Positions 24,778 through 35,828 of a stretch of 64,000 bases of DNA are shown here, in pieces; the first letter of the stretch is position 1; every line of letters begins with the position of its first letter. The notes beneath the pieces are model-generated. The model was given only the letters and a program-made list of their open reading frames with translations. It had not been told where the DNA came from and made no database searches. The stretch comes from Cercis canadensis. Taxonomy: Eukaryota > Streptophyta > Magnoliopsida > Fabales > Fabaceae. The stretch is taken from assembly GCA_003255065.1 (NCBI GenBank), contig QAOA01001066.1:1729397-1793396 (forward strand). The letters run 5' to 3'. The position numbers and the translations under genes are program-made.

Positions 24778-25209
24778 TGATAGCATTCAAATTACAAGGA
24801 GAGTTCAACGAGAAGTTTTAGGGGGAAATAACGAAAAAACCAAAACGACGTCACAGTGGAGGAAGCATTAAACGATGTCGCAGCTGGAAATAGAGGACAA
24901 AATGGAAAATGTGAAATGGGAAACACCTCAAGAAAAGAAATGCATGTGGGAGGCTGCAGTAGTGCTATAATGCTTTCTATTAGTTAGTTTACATTATGTT
25001 AGTAGGTTTCGAATCGAATGACACCTGGCTTTAGGTATGTAGCCTAAAGGTGTATATAGGAGAGCTAGACTCTCGTTGTAAGGCAGAAAATATTTCAATA
25101 TAGAACTCCTCTCATTTCTGAGATGGAAGAATGAATTGATGCATTATATTCACTTTTGATATTACTCTGTTCTACTCTGTTTTACGTGAATCTTAATATT
25201 AGAGTATCA
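24778..25209 (+). repeat. 5' LTR of the chromovirus
   Basis: 432 bases, TG...CA. Contains GGTGTATATAGGAG, a likely TATA region. Differs from the 3' LTR at a good number of positions, so the insertion is not recent. Confidence 0.93.
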
Positions 25210-25210
25210 T

Positions 25211-25223
25211 TGGTATCAAAGCA
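25211..25223 (+). other. Primer-binding site
   Basis: TGGTATCAAAGCA begins one base after the 5' LTR. It matches the initiator Met-tRNA 3' end complement (TGGTATCAGAGCA) except for one base. Confidence 0.85.
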
Positions 25224-25241
25224 GCATCCAGGCCGAGAGAG

Positions 25242-26490
25242 ATGGTGACTAATGTAGAAGTTGCGTCACATATGAATGAGGTAAAGGTTTGGGTGAAAGA
25301 AGTAGAGAATAAACTGGAAAAGAAGTTTGTTGAGATCGACACAAAGTTTGAAGCGATGACTACGTTGATCAAATGGGAGTTTGAAAAGGCTTGGCATGGA
25401 AAACGAAAAGAGAAGGTTACTTCAACTTCTTCCAATGATGAAAGTGAAAACCGGGATCAATAGTCGAGTGCAATGAAGGAAAATTTAGTTCAGCATTAGG
25501 AAAAGGTTTATAAAGGTATCAAAATATCATTACCAGTGTTCGATGGAACTAACTTCAGATTGTGGAGGAGTAAATGCGAGTTATATTTTGTGATTGAGGA
25601 AATACTAGAGGGACGACGATCCAAGCCGATACTGCTGAGTATGGAGGGAAAAACATTTTCCTGGCAACAACAATACCTCAAGACGACGGGAAAGACTGAG
25701 ATACACTGGCAGGAATTGATGGAGCACATTGCTTGCCGCTTTGACTCATGTATATGCGATGACCCTTTTGTCCGAGTTGGTAAATCTGAAGCAATACGGA
25801 GCACTTGATGAATATCTGAATGATTTTGATAATTTGGCGTGTCGTATTGGGTTAGAAGAGAAACAAGCCTTGAGTTGCTTCCTTGGAGGTTTAAAAGGAC
25901 CTCTAGAAAAGGCAGTGAGGATCCATAATCCCCATAATGTGATGGAAGCTATGAAAGTAGCAAGGCTACAAGATAGCTTGTTGTCGGAGATAGCCGGAAA
26001 TACCTATGTAAACTCTAAACCATTGAACACCTCGGTGAAGCACAATTATACTCAGACTAATAATTCAATCAAACCATTTCACACCCATATGAATTCCAGG
26101 TTCCCCAATATGAGTTTTAGCCAGACTTTTCAACCAGGAAACACCAGCAAAAACCTCTATTATATTATAACCAGTTATGCTAACCAGACAAAAACTAACA
26201 CCACACCGTCTCAATGGTCCACCAATAATCAGAACTCACCATATGTGCCACCTCACAGAGACGGCAGTAAAGGAGGAAGGGGAGGAAGAATGTATGAAGG
26301 CAGGGATGTTTAGAACTTATGTTGGTTTTGCGGGGACCCATGGTCTCCAAGTCACAAACAAGTTTGTCAGAAAGCTAAACTATTTAGCTTATTAATGGAG
26401 GATGGTGAGGAAAAGGTGGAGAAGGAAGTTGAGGAGTTGCAAGAAGAGAACAAGCAAAATGTTGAAAGGGGAAGGTTAGAATAGGGACTC
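25242..26490 (+). pseudogene. gag remnant (capsid and zinc knuckle)
   Basis: Begins with a charged helical segment (EVENKLEKKFVEID). Then come PVFDGTNFRLWRSKCE and, after a frame change near 25730, the retrotransposon gag-like stretch GALDEYLNDFDNLACRIGLE. A zinc-knuckle-like CWFCGDPWSPSHKQVC motif is encoded at about 26320-26368. Stops and at least one frameshift break it. Confidence 0.8.
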
Positions 26491-26532
26491 ATCATCTCAC
26501 TCAATGCTATTATCGATAGAGGAGGACAAACC

Positions 26533-28440
26533 ATGAAGATTGTGGGAAAAATCAAGAAGGAGGAAGTAATAATGTTGGTGGACACTGGAAGTACCCATAA
26601 TTTCTTGAGTAGAAAATTTGTAAAAAAAGTCAGTTTGAAACCCATATATGCAGAACAATTGAGAATCCAAGTGGCAAATGACCAGAATATCACCGTGATG
26701 GAGAAATGTGAAGGAGTGCATTGGGTGTGTCAAGGTAGGAAATTCACGTCTAATTTCTTTGTTTTACCTGGACAGTAATGTAATTCTGGGCATGCAATGG
26801 ATGAAAGAATTGGGAGTAGTAGAGTGAGACTGTAAGGCATTAACAATGAAATTTATGATGGGAGATGAGAAGGTTTGCCTCATAGGAGTGAACATGGAAC
26901 CTACAGTGGGAGAGGATTCCAGGCTTATGTTTAATGTGGGAAGTGCTGTAGAATGCTTCGTTATAAGGGTCTATGAAAGAAAGGCAGGGGGGACCAAGTT
27001 ATTGGACTTGGAGGACATCCAGTCGAGCATTCCACAGGATTTAACTGAATAGTACAAAAATGCATTGCTAACTGTTTTGCATAAATTTGGAGAGGTGTTT
27101 GCGAAACCAACCAAATTACCACCTACGAGAAAATTGGACCATCGAATTCCTCTAAAGGAAGGTAGCCAACCGGTTGTGATTAGACTATACAAGTATGCTC
27201 ATGCACAGAATAATGTTATTGAGAAATTGGTGAAGGAATTACTGGACTCCGGGTTCATCCATCACAGCCACAATCCTTTTGCATCACTAGTGGTGCTGAT
27301 CAAGAAGAAGGATAATACTTGGCACTTTTGTGTTGATTATAGGAAACTCAATGACATGACAATCAAAGATAAATTTCTTATACCTATTGTGGACGAGCTG
27401 CTCAATGAATTATACAGGGCCAAATTCTTTTCCAAGCTCGATCTTAGATCGGGATATAATCAAATTAAGATAGCTGAGGAAGATTCCTACAAAACGGCTT
27501 TATGCACCCACAGTGGACACTTTGAATGGCTGTTCATGTCATTCGGGCTCTCCAATGCCTCATCTACCTTCCAGACGCTTATGAATGAGGTATTCACCAA
27601 GTTCCTTTTGAAGTTTATACTTGTTTTCTTTGATGACATTTTAATCTATAGTAAAGGGTGTGATGATCACCTATGAAATCTAGAGTGCACTTTGGAAATT
27701 CTTCAAAAACATCAGTTATGTGTTAAACTATCCAAATGTGCATTTGCTCAAAACAAGGTGGAGTATCTTGGGCATGTCATTACAGAGAACGAGGTGTACA
27801 TGGACCCCAACAAAATTAGTGCAATCACGTCCTGGTTACCACCTAAAACAATAAAGCAACTACGGGGTTTTCTTGGCCTATCAAGGTATTATCGAAAATT
27901 TGTAAGACACTATGGGACAATAGCACGTCTTTTGATTGATTTACTGAGAAAGGGATCGTTTGAATGGACACCCATAACACAAGAAGCTTTTAAGAAGCTA
28001 AAATGCAGCATCACTTCAGCTCCCGTGTTAGGAATACCCAAATTCAATAAACCATTTGTCCTAGAAACGGATGCTTCCAAGGAGGGAATTAGAGTTGTTC
28101 TTATGCAGGAGGGCCATCCACTAGCATTCTTAAGCAAGGTAATGGGAAAAAAAAAAATACAGCAACCTCTCGGTTTATGAAAAAGAACTTTTTGCCTTTT
28201 TATATGCAGTGAAGAAATAGAGCACTTATCTAATGGGACACCAGTTTGTGATAAGGACAAATCATGAGGCTTTAAAGCACTTGTTGGAGCAACAACTTAA
28301 CACTCCCATGCAACAGAAGTGGCTGGAAAAGATGCTAGACTATGATTTTACAATTCAATACAAAAGAGGGAAAGAAAATATTGCTATTGATGCCCTTTTT
28401 AGGAAGATCAATGGGTCACACCTAATGGCCATTATGGTGG
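26533..28440 (+). pseudogene. pol remnant: protease, reverse transcriptase, RNase H
   Basis: The protease motif VDTGSTHNFLS is at about 26577. RT follows from 27065, with CVDYRKLNDMTIKD, FFSKLDLRSGYNQIKIAEED and the catalytic-site region FFDDILIYS at about 27630. The usual residue before the two Asp is Val (YVDD); here it is Phe-Phe-Asp-Asp. RNase H appears as FVLETDASKEG at about 28060, with Arg and Val where Gly and Ala are typical (EGIRVVLMQEG). Several in-frame stops (for example at 27674 and 28178) interrupt it. Confidence 0.88.
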
Positions 28441-28589
28441 TGGGAAATGATCTCCTAGATAAAGTTAAACAGAGTTGGGAAAAATATCCTGTGCTACAGC
28501 AAAAAATTCAAGCAATACAAGGCTGAGCTAACAAGGGAGGCAAGTATAGGTGGGAGCATAGGCTGCTTAAGAGACGAAAGAAGTTAGTA

Positions 28590-28788
28590 GTGGGTAATGA
28601 TGCAACTTTGAAAGAGCAGATTATGAATGCATATCATAATACTCCATGGGGAGGTCATTCAAGAGCAGAAGCTACGTTTAATAGAGTGAAGTTGGTATTC
28701 TATTGGAAAGGCATGCACAAGCAAATCAAAGAATATGTGAAATGGTGTGACCCATGCCAAAGAAATAAACTAGAGCTGGTAGCATATC
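28590..28788 (+). pseudogene. Integrase zinc-binding region, interrupted by solo LTR
   Basis: Encodes HNTPWGGHSRAEATFNRVK, then FYWKGMHKQIKEYVKWCDPC, the HHCC part of a gypsy integrase. It is cut at 28788 by the first nested insertion. Confidence 0.85.
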
Positions 28789-29330
28789 TGTAACAACTAG
28801 ATTTATTTTTATTTTTTATTTTATATATAGACATATATGTGTAAATATATATATTGTATTATATTATAGCATTTAGGTATATATATATATATATATATCC
28901 ATTATACTATATTATAGTATTTAACTTAAAAAAAAAGGAAATGGATTAAAAAGGGGAGAAGAATCGAGAACCTGGCAGAAAGAAAAGAGCTCCAAGTGAG
29001 CGGCGAGAAGAAGAGAGAGAGAGAAAGTGTGTGTGAGAGCTCCTAGCGGCAAGAGGAGGTGGGGGAAAAGCTTTCTTCTACGCAGTAAGCAACCTTCTCC
29101 ATCAAAACTTCATTGCTAATCTCTAGAACTTAGTAATTTTTCAGATAAAGTAAAACTGTTAGGTGCTGTTCTTCAATGTAATCTGGGTTTCCTATGGGTT
29201 TCTTAGTTTTGCATGGAGTGGGTATTGTTTATTCTTCATTATTATAGTGGTTATTGCAAGCCCAAGCCTTGACTTCGCCTTACCAGAAATTTGATTGTGG
29301 AAGTATGCTCTGATTTGCTAACAAGCTCTA

Positions 29331-29333
<3 letters not shown>

Positions 29334-29414
<81 letters not shown>
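29334..29414. repeat. Poly-A tract of about 80 bases
   Basis: Interrupted by a single T near 29369. It lies inside the solo LTR. Length may be inaccurate in any assembly. Confidence 0.9.
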
Positions 29415-29416
<2 letters not shown>

Positions 29417-30713
29417 TTCACTATAAAGCTTTACAGTAGAATACGAAGATATATTGTTGTCGAACTTTTCAAGTTGTTCCTAGGCTTTATTGCATGGTTG
29501 CATGGTCCAAGTTCAAACCAATCCATATATGCATGAATCTTCTCGCTTAATCTTTCAAAGGAAAAGAGGAATTCTCTAATAATAGGTACTGGAATAGCTA
29601 AACGAAACTTTCATTATTAAACTTGCTTTATGGCCCTTTCTTCATGTAATACTTGGAAAGATGGTCTAGAAAAGTCATATAACCTGAAAAATAAGGAGGT
29701 AATGATATTAAAATTGTTTCCTCAATAAATGATTAAGTTTTGGTCAGCCTATTGTAATTTCCAGTGGGAACATTTATGTTAAAAAGAGATATGACTGCTG
29801 ACAAGTTTTGTTCTTTTTCATTATTATGCAATGGAATGGATCATTACTGGTACTTACTATAACAAGGTAGAACCTGTTCTCAGATAAGGGAAAATATTCT
29901 AGTAAAGTATTAACACTGGAAATTGTGGACATGTATATAACTTCAGAACATAGAAGAGAAAGTGTTTGAGATTTTTAAAGAAAGGGAATTTCAGAAACCA
30001 GCTCAGAGCCTTCAAGGAAAAAAGATGTTTCTAGTTGTGTTCCATGTTGAATATGATTTGCGTGAGTATGGATTCCCAAGAAAGTTTAAATGGAAATGAT
30101 ATGCGAAAAGTCAATTCTTGTAAAATTCCTTTCATGCCCCTTTAAAGTACTCAGTTTTTCTTGTTTACATTTCAATAAGTGATATCTGTTTAGTTGTTGA
30201 CTTTCTGCTCAATTATCTGTGAAAGAACTAGTTGGCATTGTTTCTAAGAAAAAGAGCTCATCATTGTGCTGAATTTGGAATTATTGTTTGATGCGCTAAT
30301 ACTATATGATTTACTAATCTGTTATTTGTACCATTGTGTTTATTATGTAACTTGGAATTGATGGGTATTAGTTGACTAATCAAATTCTCTTAAATTTTAA
30401 GGTTAATGACATAAGTAATTACCTACTTTTTACTTTGAAAAGTTTATGTGAAATAATTATATAATTGCGTGATGAAATAGGAAATAGAGAAGGTATTCAA
30501 GAATCCTTAAATTCATACCAAGAAAAGGAAAAGTAGGGACAACAAAGACTCCAGGTAGCTAATTTTTCCTTAAACCTCGTTTAGTTTCTTTTGATAGTGT
30601 ATTCTTTATGTAATCACTATATATAATGTTTGCTATTGTGATTGAGTGCTATGAGATGATTATTATGAGAAGACTAAAGGATTAGAGCTAGCTCTCTTAT
30701 GAGTGATGGCCAT

Positions 30714-30873
30714 CGGGGTAAGTTGAAGCTGCCCCATAGCTTGAGGAATTAAGGGGTAAGTTGAAGCTGCCCCATAGCTAGAAGAACCTAAGGGTAAGTT
30801 GATGTTGCCCTATGCTATGAAGAAGATGGGGTAAGTTGATGCTGCCTCAGGGGTAAGTTAATGTAGCCCTAAA
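30714..30873 (+). repeat. Five degenerate GGGGTAAGTTGAAGCTGCCCC units
   Basis: Units of roughly 21-27 conserved bases start near 30714, 30755, 30793, 30828 and 30849, with short variable spacers. They lie inside the solo LTR. GGGG...CCCC within each unit can pair. Confidence 0.8.
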
Positions 30874-31504
30874 GTGAAATGAATAAGAATATTAAGATTG
30901 ACTTTTCAACATGTGGTGTGCTTATGTGCTTTTGTTTTCCTGTATTATTCCTATATGGTTTACGAAATGGAATGGACATAAAACATGTATGATACTCTAC
31001 TAGCTACTGAGATTTCATATCTCACCTTTGTAATATTTGTGAATGTCTTATCCATTCCAGGTGCAGAGGCTAATAATTCCCATCAGAGTGCGCAAAGTTA
31101 GCAAGCTGCATATATTTGTGGTGTTTGCTTTATGTACAATTAGGTGGAAATTTCGTTATTTTGAGACATGTATATGGATGTAATTATAACATAGGTAGTG
31201 ATATAGGTAATATTCTTTTGGGACGTGTATATAAACTATGAGGGTTACGTTAACCCTCTAAGTATATTCACATGTTAGATGTATATAAGAATGCTTTGCT
31301 TAGCTTCTTAATTTTTCTTTGGGTGTCTCCTACTAATTATATCAAAAGTTTCAAGTGGGAGTAGTATTTCTTATGGTGTTTAAACCAATTCATTATATGG
31401 GAAAGTATGAAGTTTAATTTTTTTTAGAAATTAATACATATTCAATTATTTAGAAGTCTCCATAGAGCTAATCAGAAGTTATTCTTAAAAGGGCAGGTGC
31501 GACA

Positions 31505-31766
31505 ATATCTTGGACTTCTTCAAACCATTCTTATTCCACAAGGTGCGTGGCAATCAGTAGCACTGGATTTCATCACTCACTTACCCAATTCCCAAGGACG
31601 AACAATTGTTCTAGTGGTGATAGACAAGCTCACTAAGTATACGCATTTCATGGCACTCAAACACCCCTTTTCAGCTGTGGAAGTGGCTAAGATTTTTTTG
31701 GATCAAATTGTTAAGTTACATGGGTAGCCTTTAGCCCTAATATCTGATCGAGATCCAATCTTTCTA
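31505..31766 (+). pseudogene. Integrase catalytic core, segment between the two insertions
   Basis: Encodes PQGAWQSVALDFITHLPNSQ and LVVIDKLTKYTHFMALK, with the first catalytic Asp (ALDF). A stop replaces the codon after VKLHG, then the frame continues into SDRDPIF. It is interrupted at 31766 by the TIR transposon. Confidence 0.85.
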
Positions 31767-33962
31767 CCTCGTTTGGGTAAACAGCTTATTTAAGCGCTTA
31801 TATAAAAAGGCCTTATGGGATAAACTTTTATACTATAAGCTCCTTTTAAATTAAACTATTTAGCGTTTGGATACATATTTAAAAAAGTACTTTAAAAATC
31901 TATAAGCTCTTTCATAAGTGTTTGGATAGATAAGTGTATAAGTATTTATAATTATAAAAATTACTAAAAAGGACATTAATAAGCACTTATTAAAGATTGT
32001 GTTTGGATAAATAAGCATTTTGTTATAATTTAAAAAAAAAAATTTAATGATAAAATATTTTATATTAGTACTATAATTATTATATTTTGATTCAAGTACT
32101 TAATTTTTTGTTGTTAGATTATTATTTTGAAGTATGATTTAAGATTTTCCTATGCCAATTTGTATTTTACTTTGTGATATATTATCAGGAATTGGCTAAT
32201 ATCAGCTGCCGTGTATGCTAATTCACGTCTCCATGCTGTTAAAGCTGAAGTGCTAGTGCTAGCTAGGTTCTGACTCTATCTAGATATGATATCACTTCTC
32301 AATATATATATATATTTTATGTTTCTGGTTTGCATTGCTTGGCACTTATGTGAACAGTGTAGCTAAAATTAAACATTACTTGACCTTGGGAGAATAGAAT
32401 TTTATAGATTATTGTGTCAGAAACAAGTGACCCAAAAAAACTGAATCCTGGTGAGACAAATGTTGAGCCGTCGCCGAAAGATTCATCGACTGGTTCTTCT
32501 AACTTGGATGCTATTGCCAAGGCCAAAGGTGCTAGCATCCCAGAGAAAGCAGTTGTAATATTGAAAAAGAAAGTGCCTACTTTAACTGATAAAGAACCAA
32601 ACCCAGAATTCTTCCAAAGACTCAAAAGAAGGGGTTCAGATGATTTTCCAGTGGAAGTAGTTGTTCCTCGTAGATGTCTCAATACTTCAAACTCAAACAA
32701 TGTGGAAGAATCAGAGGTAAGTGTCAGAAATTCTAAAGAAAGGATCCCTAGTAAAGGTTTTCATGGATCTGCCAATAATAAATATCGCCCCTTGGAGAGA
32801 GGAAATGATGGATATTCTAGACAATGGGATTTTGATAATTTTGCCCATGATAGATACTCTGAAAAGAGAGTGAATGGAAAAGAATTGAGACCAAAAGCAT
32901 ATGATACTGATGATAGGATTGAGATCAGTCAGAGAGAGGGTTCTGCTAATCTTGCAGGTTTCTCTAAAGGCGATAGTCAGAAGGATCCTTCATCAATAAT
33001 AGAGGAAACTGGTTGGCTATCTAGAGGCAGTTACTGCAGCTGGAAAGACAACAAGCTCATTTGATGAACATGCTGCAGGTATGGTTAGTATGGCATAGAA
33101 AATTAATTCGATATGTACTCTTTATAAGTGATAGACTCTTTAACAATATTGCAGGATTTCATGGGTGGATCTCATGATGGCATGATAACTTTAGAGAACA
33201 GAGTACGGGGCCTTGAAAGAGTTGTTGAAGGCATGGCACGGGATTTATCTATATCATCAGGTTCACCAAAATGGCAAGTGAGGTTCATCAAATTTTGCAA
33301 TTTTCATAGGCAAAATTGCTTCAATATAAAATGAACCCAAGATACACACAGAAGAAGGGAGGGCTCGCCCCAAGCTCCAAGTACTTCTAAAATTTTCTTT
33401 ACTTTACAATATTATCCCATAGTCACTGAGAACTGAAAAAACGTTGATGGAAGACACAGAGAAGGTAGATGGTCTGAGATACGAAGAGCAAAGGTGAAGG
33501 AGATGAAAGGTTATGGTTTCCATGTAATTTCTATCTATAACGAGGATATAATTGTCCCGTAACTTTGCAAAACAACTTTCCGGTCACCTTTGAAATTGGC
33601 TTTCGCAGAGGCTTTTTTAAGAAGCCCAAAAAAAATAGCTTCACAAAATAAGTTAAAAATAACTTTTTAAGGATTAATAAGCTATTTATATAAGTTGATC
33701 CAAACACTATTTTTCTTACATAAAAGCACTTATATAAGTAGAAAAGCTCTAATAAGCTGTAAGCTATGCTATCCAAACGGGGCTAAGTCAATTATGGTCT
33801 GAANCCAAAAAAAATAGCTTCACAAAATAAGTTAAAAATAACTTTTTAAGGATTAATAAGCTATTTATATAAGTTGATCCAAACACTATTTTTCTTACAT
33901 AAAAGCACTTATATAAGTAGAAAAGCTCTAATAAGCTGTAAGCTATGCTATCCAAACGGGGC
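31767..33962. mobile_element. TIR transposon carrying host-gene fragments (Pack-type), nested in the integrase
   Basis: The left end CCTCGTTTGGGTAAACAGC and the reverse complement of the right end (GCCCCGTTTGGATAGCATAG) share CGTTTGG. Both subterminal regions repeat TTTGGAT and AAGC(A/G)CTTATATAA motifs. CTA lies on both sides (31764-31766, 33963-33965), giving a short target duplication; the integrase reading resumes directly after it. About 180 bases are duplicated around the N at 33804, so the true length is near 2.0 kb. There is no transposase. It holds TORTIFOLIA1-like exons with their intron. Confidence 0.75.
32421..33260 (+). pseudogene. Captured TORTIFOLIA1/SPIRAL2-like gene fragment
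   Basis: The first exon is 32421-33078, after acceptor TTGTGTCAG. It encodes SDPKKLNPGE, KAKGASIPEKAVVILKKK, PEFFQRLKRRGSDDFPVEVV, YRPLERGNDGYSRQWDFDNF and KAYDTDDRIEI. A 76-base intron (GTATGG...TTGCAG) follows, then an exon at 33155-33260 encoding DFMGGSHDGMITLENRVRGL and ERVVEGMARDLSISS. I recognise this as the C-terminal half of plant microtubule-associated TORTIFOLIA1/SPIRAL2-like proteins. A frameshift before position 33000 and a TAG at 33022-33024 (GCTATCTAGAGG, where CAG would be Gln) disable it. Retained intron and splice sites point to DNA-level capture, not retroposition. Confidence 0.78.
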
Positions 33963-33983
33963 CTAAGTCAATTATGGTCTGAA
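33626..33983. repeat. Duplicated segment around N 33804 (probable assembly artefact)
   Basis: 33626-33803 (178 bases) and 33805-33983 (179 bases) are the same except for one extra C in the second copy. They are separated only by N. Confidence 0.85.
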
Positions 33984-34790
33984 CTATTTAGAATACATGG
34001 GGTACAACTATGTAAGTCAACTGCCTATCACCCGTAGAGTGATGGTCAATCGGAGGTCCTTAACAGGAGATTGGAGTGTTACTTGCGGTGTTTTTTAATA
34101 GAAATACCATCAAAGTGGGTTGAATGGCTACCAATGGCAGAGTATTGGTATAATACTTCTCACCATAGTGCCATTCAGATGACCCCCTTCGAGGCATTAT
34201 ATGGGTACTCACCTAGAGCGAGTGACCCCTATGTGGTAGGAGATACTATGGTAGCAACAGTGGAAAACACGGTGAGAACCAGAGAACAGATAATGAACCA
34301 GCTAAAACACCATCTCATAAAAGCAAAGCAAAGAATGAAACAGACAGCAAATAAGCATCGCACAGACAGAGAGCTAATGGTGGGACAATAGGTGTACCTG
34401 AAGTTACAACCGTATAGGCAAGCCTCCATTGCTAATCGAAGTTTCCATAAGCTGTCCTCCCTGTATTACAGACCATACCAGGTGATTAAGAGGATTGGTG
34501 TTGTTGCGTATTGAATGCAGTTACCTCTAGGATCCAGAATCCACAATGTGTTTCATATTTCTCTCTTGAAGAAACACCATGGAAACCAAGTGGTGCAGAC
34601 AAAATTACCGCCAATCAACGAACAAGGAGATATGCAATGGGTACCAGCAGAGATTGTCGATTGAAGAGTTCGAAGGAAGAGAAACCTACCGATTTCCGAA
34701 GTGCTGGTGCAATGGAGTAATTCTAGACAAGAAGATGCCACTTGGATGGAATTAGGGAAGTTTAAATATCAACACCCAGAACAATTTTGA
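33966..34790 (+). pseudogene. Integrase C-terminal half and chromodomain-like tail
   Basis: Continues the integrase after the nested transposon: the frame through TATTTAGAATACATGG, then ECYLRCFLIEIPSKWVEWLP and MAEYWYNTSHHSAIQMTPFE. Further on, in another frame, EVLVQWSN and EDATWMEL at about 34700-34750 resemble a retroviral-type chromodomain. Ends at TGA 34788-34790. Frame changes and stops are present. Confidence 0.8.
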
Positions 34791-34850
34791 ATGTGGTTTG
34801 AAGGACCGGCGGCGAAGCTTGACTTCCTTGAGGGCAAGGAAAATCTTCAA

Positions 34851-34861
34851 CAGGGGAAAAT
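34851..34861 (+). other. Polypurine tract
   Basis: CAGGGGAAAAT lies immediately before the 3' LTR. Confidence 0.75.
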
Positions 34862-35294
34862 TGATGGCATTCAAATTAGAAGGAGAGTTCAAAGCGAAGT
34901 TTTAGGGGGAAATAACGAAGAAACCAAAACGATGTCACATCGGAGGAAGCATTAAAAGATGTTGCAGCTGGAAATGGAGGGCAAAATGAAAAAATGTGTA
35001 GTGGGGAACACCTCAGGAAGAGAAATGCATGTGGGAGGCTGCAGTAGTGCTATAATGCTTTCTGTTAGTTAGTTTACATTATGTTAGTAGATTTCAGATC
35101 GAATGACACCTGGCTTTGGGCACGAAGCCTAGAGGTGTATATAGGAGAGCTGGACTCTTGTTGTAAGGCAGAAAATACTTCAATATAGAACTCCTCTCAT
35201 TTCTGAGATGGAAGAATGAATTGATGCAATATATTCACTTTTGATATTACTCTGTTCTACTCTATTTTATGTGAATCTTAATATTAGAGTATCA
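34862..35294 (+). repeat. 3' LTR of the chromovirus
   Basis: 433 bases, TGATGGCATT...GAGTATCA, collinear with the 5' LTR and followed by the TAAAG duplication. Confidence 0.93.
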
Positions 35295-35299
35295 TAAAG

Positions 35300-35796
35300 T
35301 ATCTACAAGATCGAATAACAGTTAAGCTGTCCACCGAGGACACCTTCGCCACCGCACCCAGTTTGGTATGCCCTTACCTTGCGTTGATTGCTGACATCTT
35401 GCTAGCCCTTAACAATTTCGGCCCTTTCTTTATGATTTCAAATTTGTTTGGTTTAATTCTTTGGGTTCATGAGATGAGAAGGTTGGTGCGCAATTTCTCT
35501 GTTTTCCTCCACCACTGCCACATTTGAAAAGGAGATGATTCTCTTTTCTTTTCTTTTTTTTCAGAAAATTTCTTTTATTAATGAATCAGAATAAGAAATA
35601 ATAAAAATTTGTAAAGTCAAATTCTATCATATATTTGACAGTAAGTTAACTGAATGACCAAAATTGCTCTTTCTTGTAAATGAAAGGCTTAAATTATTTA
35701 ATTTTAAAAATATGAGAATTAATTTTTTTGTACAAAATAGAAAAACTAAAATTATAATTAAATCAAAAAATTGCTAATATAATAAATGATGGAATG

Positions 35797-35828
<32 letters not shown>

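Larger units (their letters stand above)
28789..31504. mobile_element. 2.7 kb solo LTR nested in the integrase
   Basis: Starts TGTAACAACTAG and ends GGTGCGACA, so TG...CA. It is flanked by ATATC at 28784-28788 and 31505-31509, a perfect 5-base duplication. No ORF or second LTR copy is visible inside, as expected for a solo LTR left by recombination. Terminal sequence and length resemble the long LTRs of Tekay/Del-type chromoviruses (inference). Contains a poly-A tract and five GGTAAGTTGA-type repeats. Confidence 0.82.
24778..35294 (+). mobile_element. Decayed Ty3/gypsy chromovirus-type LTR retrotransposon, host to two nested insertions
   Basis: LTRs at 24778-25209 and 34862-35294 both start TGAT and end GTATCA. 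Flanking TAAAG at 24773-24777 and 35295-35299 is a perfect 5-base target duplication. Order inside: primer-binding site, gag, protease, RT, RNase H, integrase, chromodomain-like end, polypurine tract. RT before integrase places it in Ty3/gypsy, and the chromodomain-like tail suggests a chromovirus. Frames are broken by several stops and shifts, so it is inactive. Subtracting the two insertions (28789-31504, 31767-33962) leaves about 5.6 kb, normal for small plant chromoviruses. Confidence 0.93.

Noticed and set aside
28789..31504. Complete LTR retrotransposon rather than a solo LTR
   Set aside because: No internal copy of the termini, no primer-binding site and no gag or pol frames were seen.
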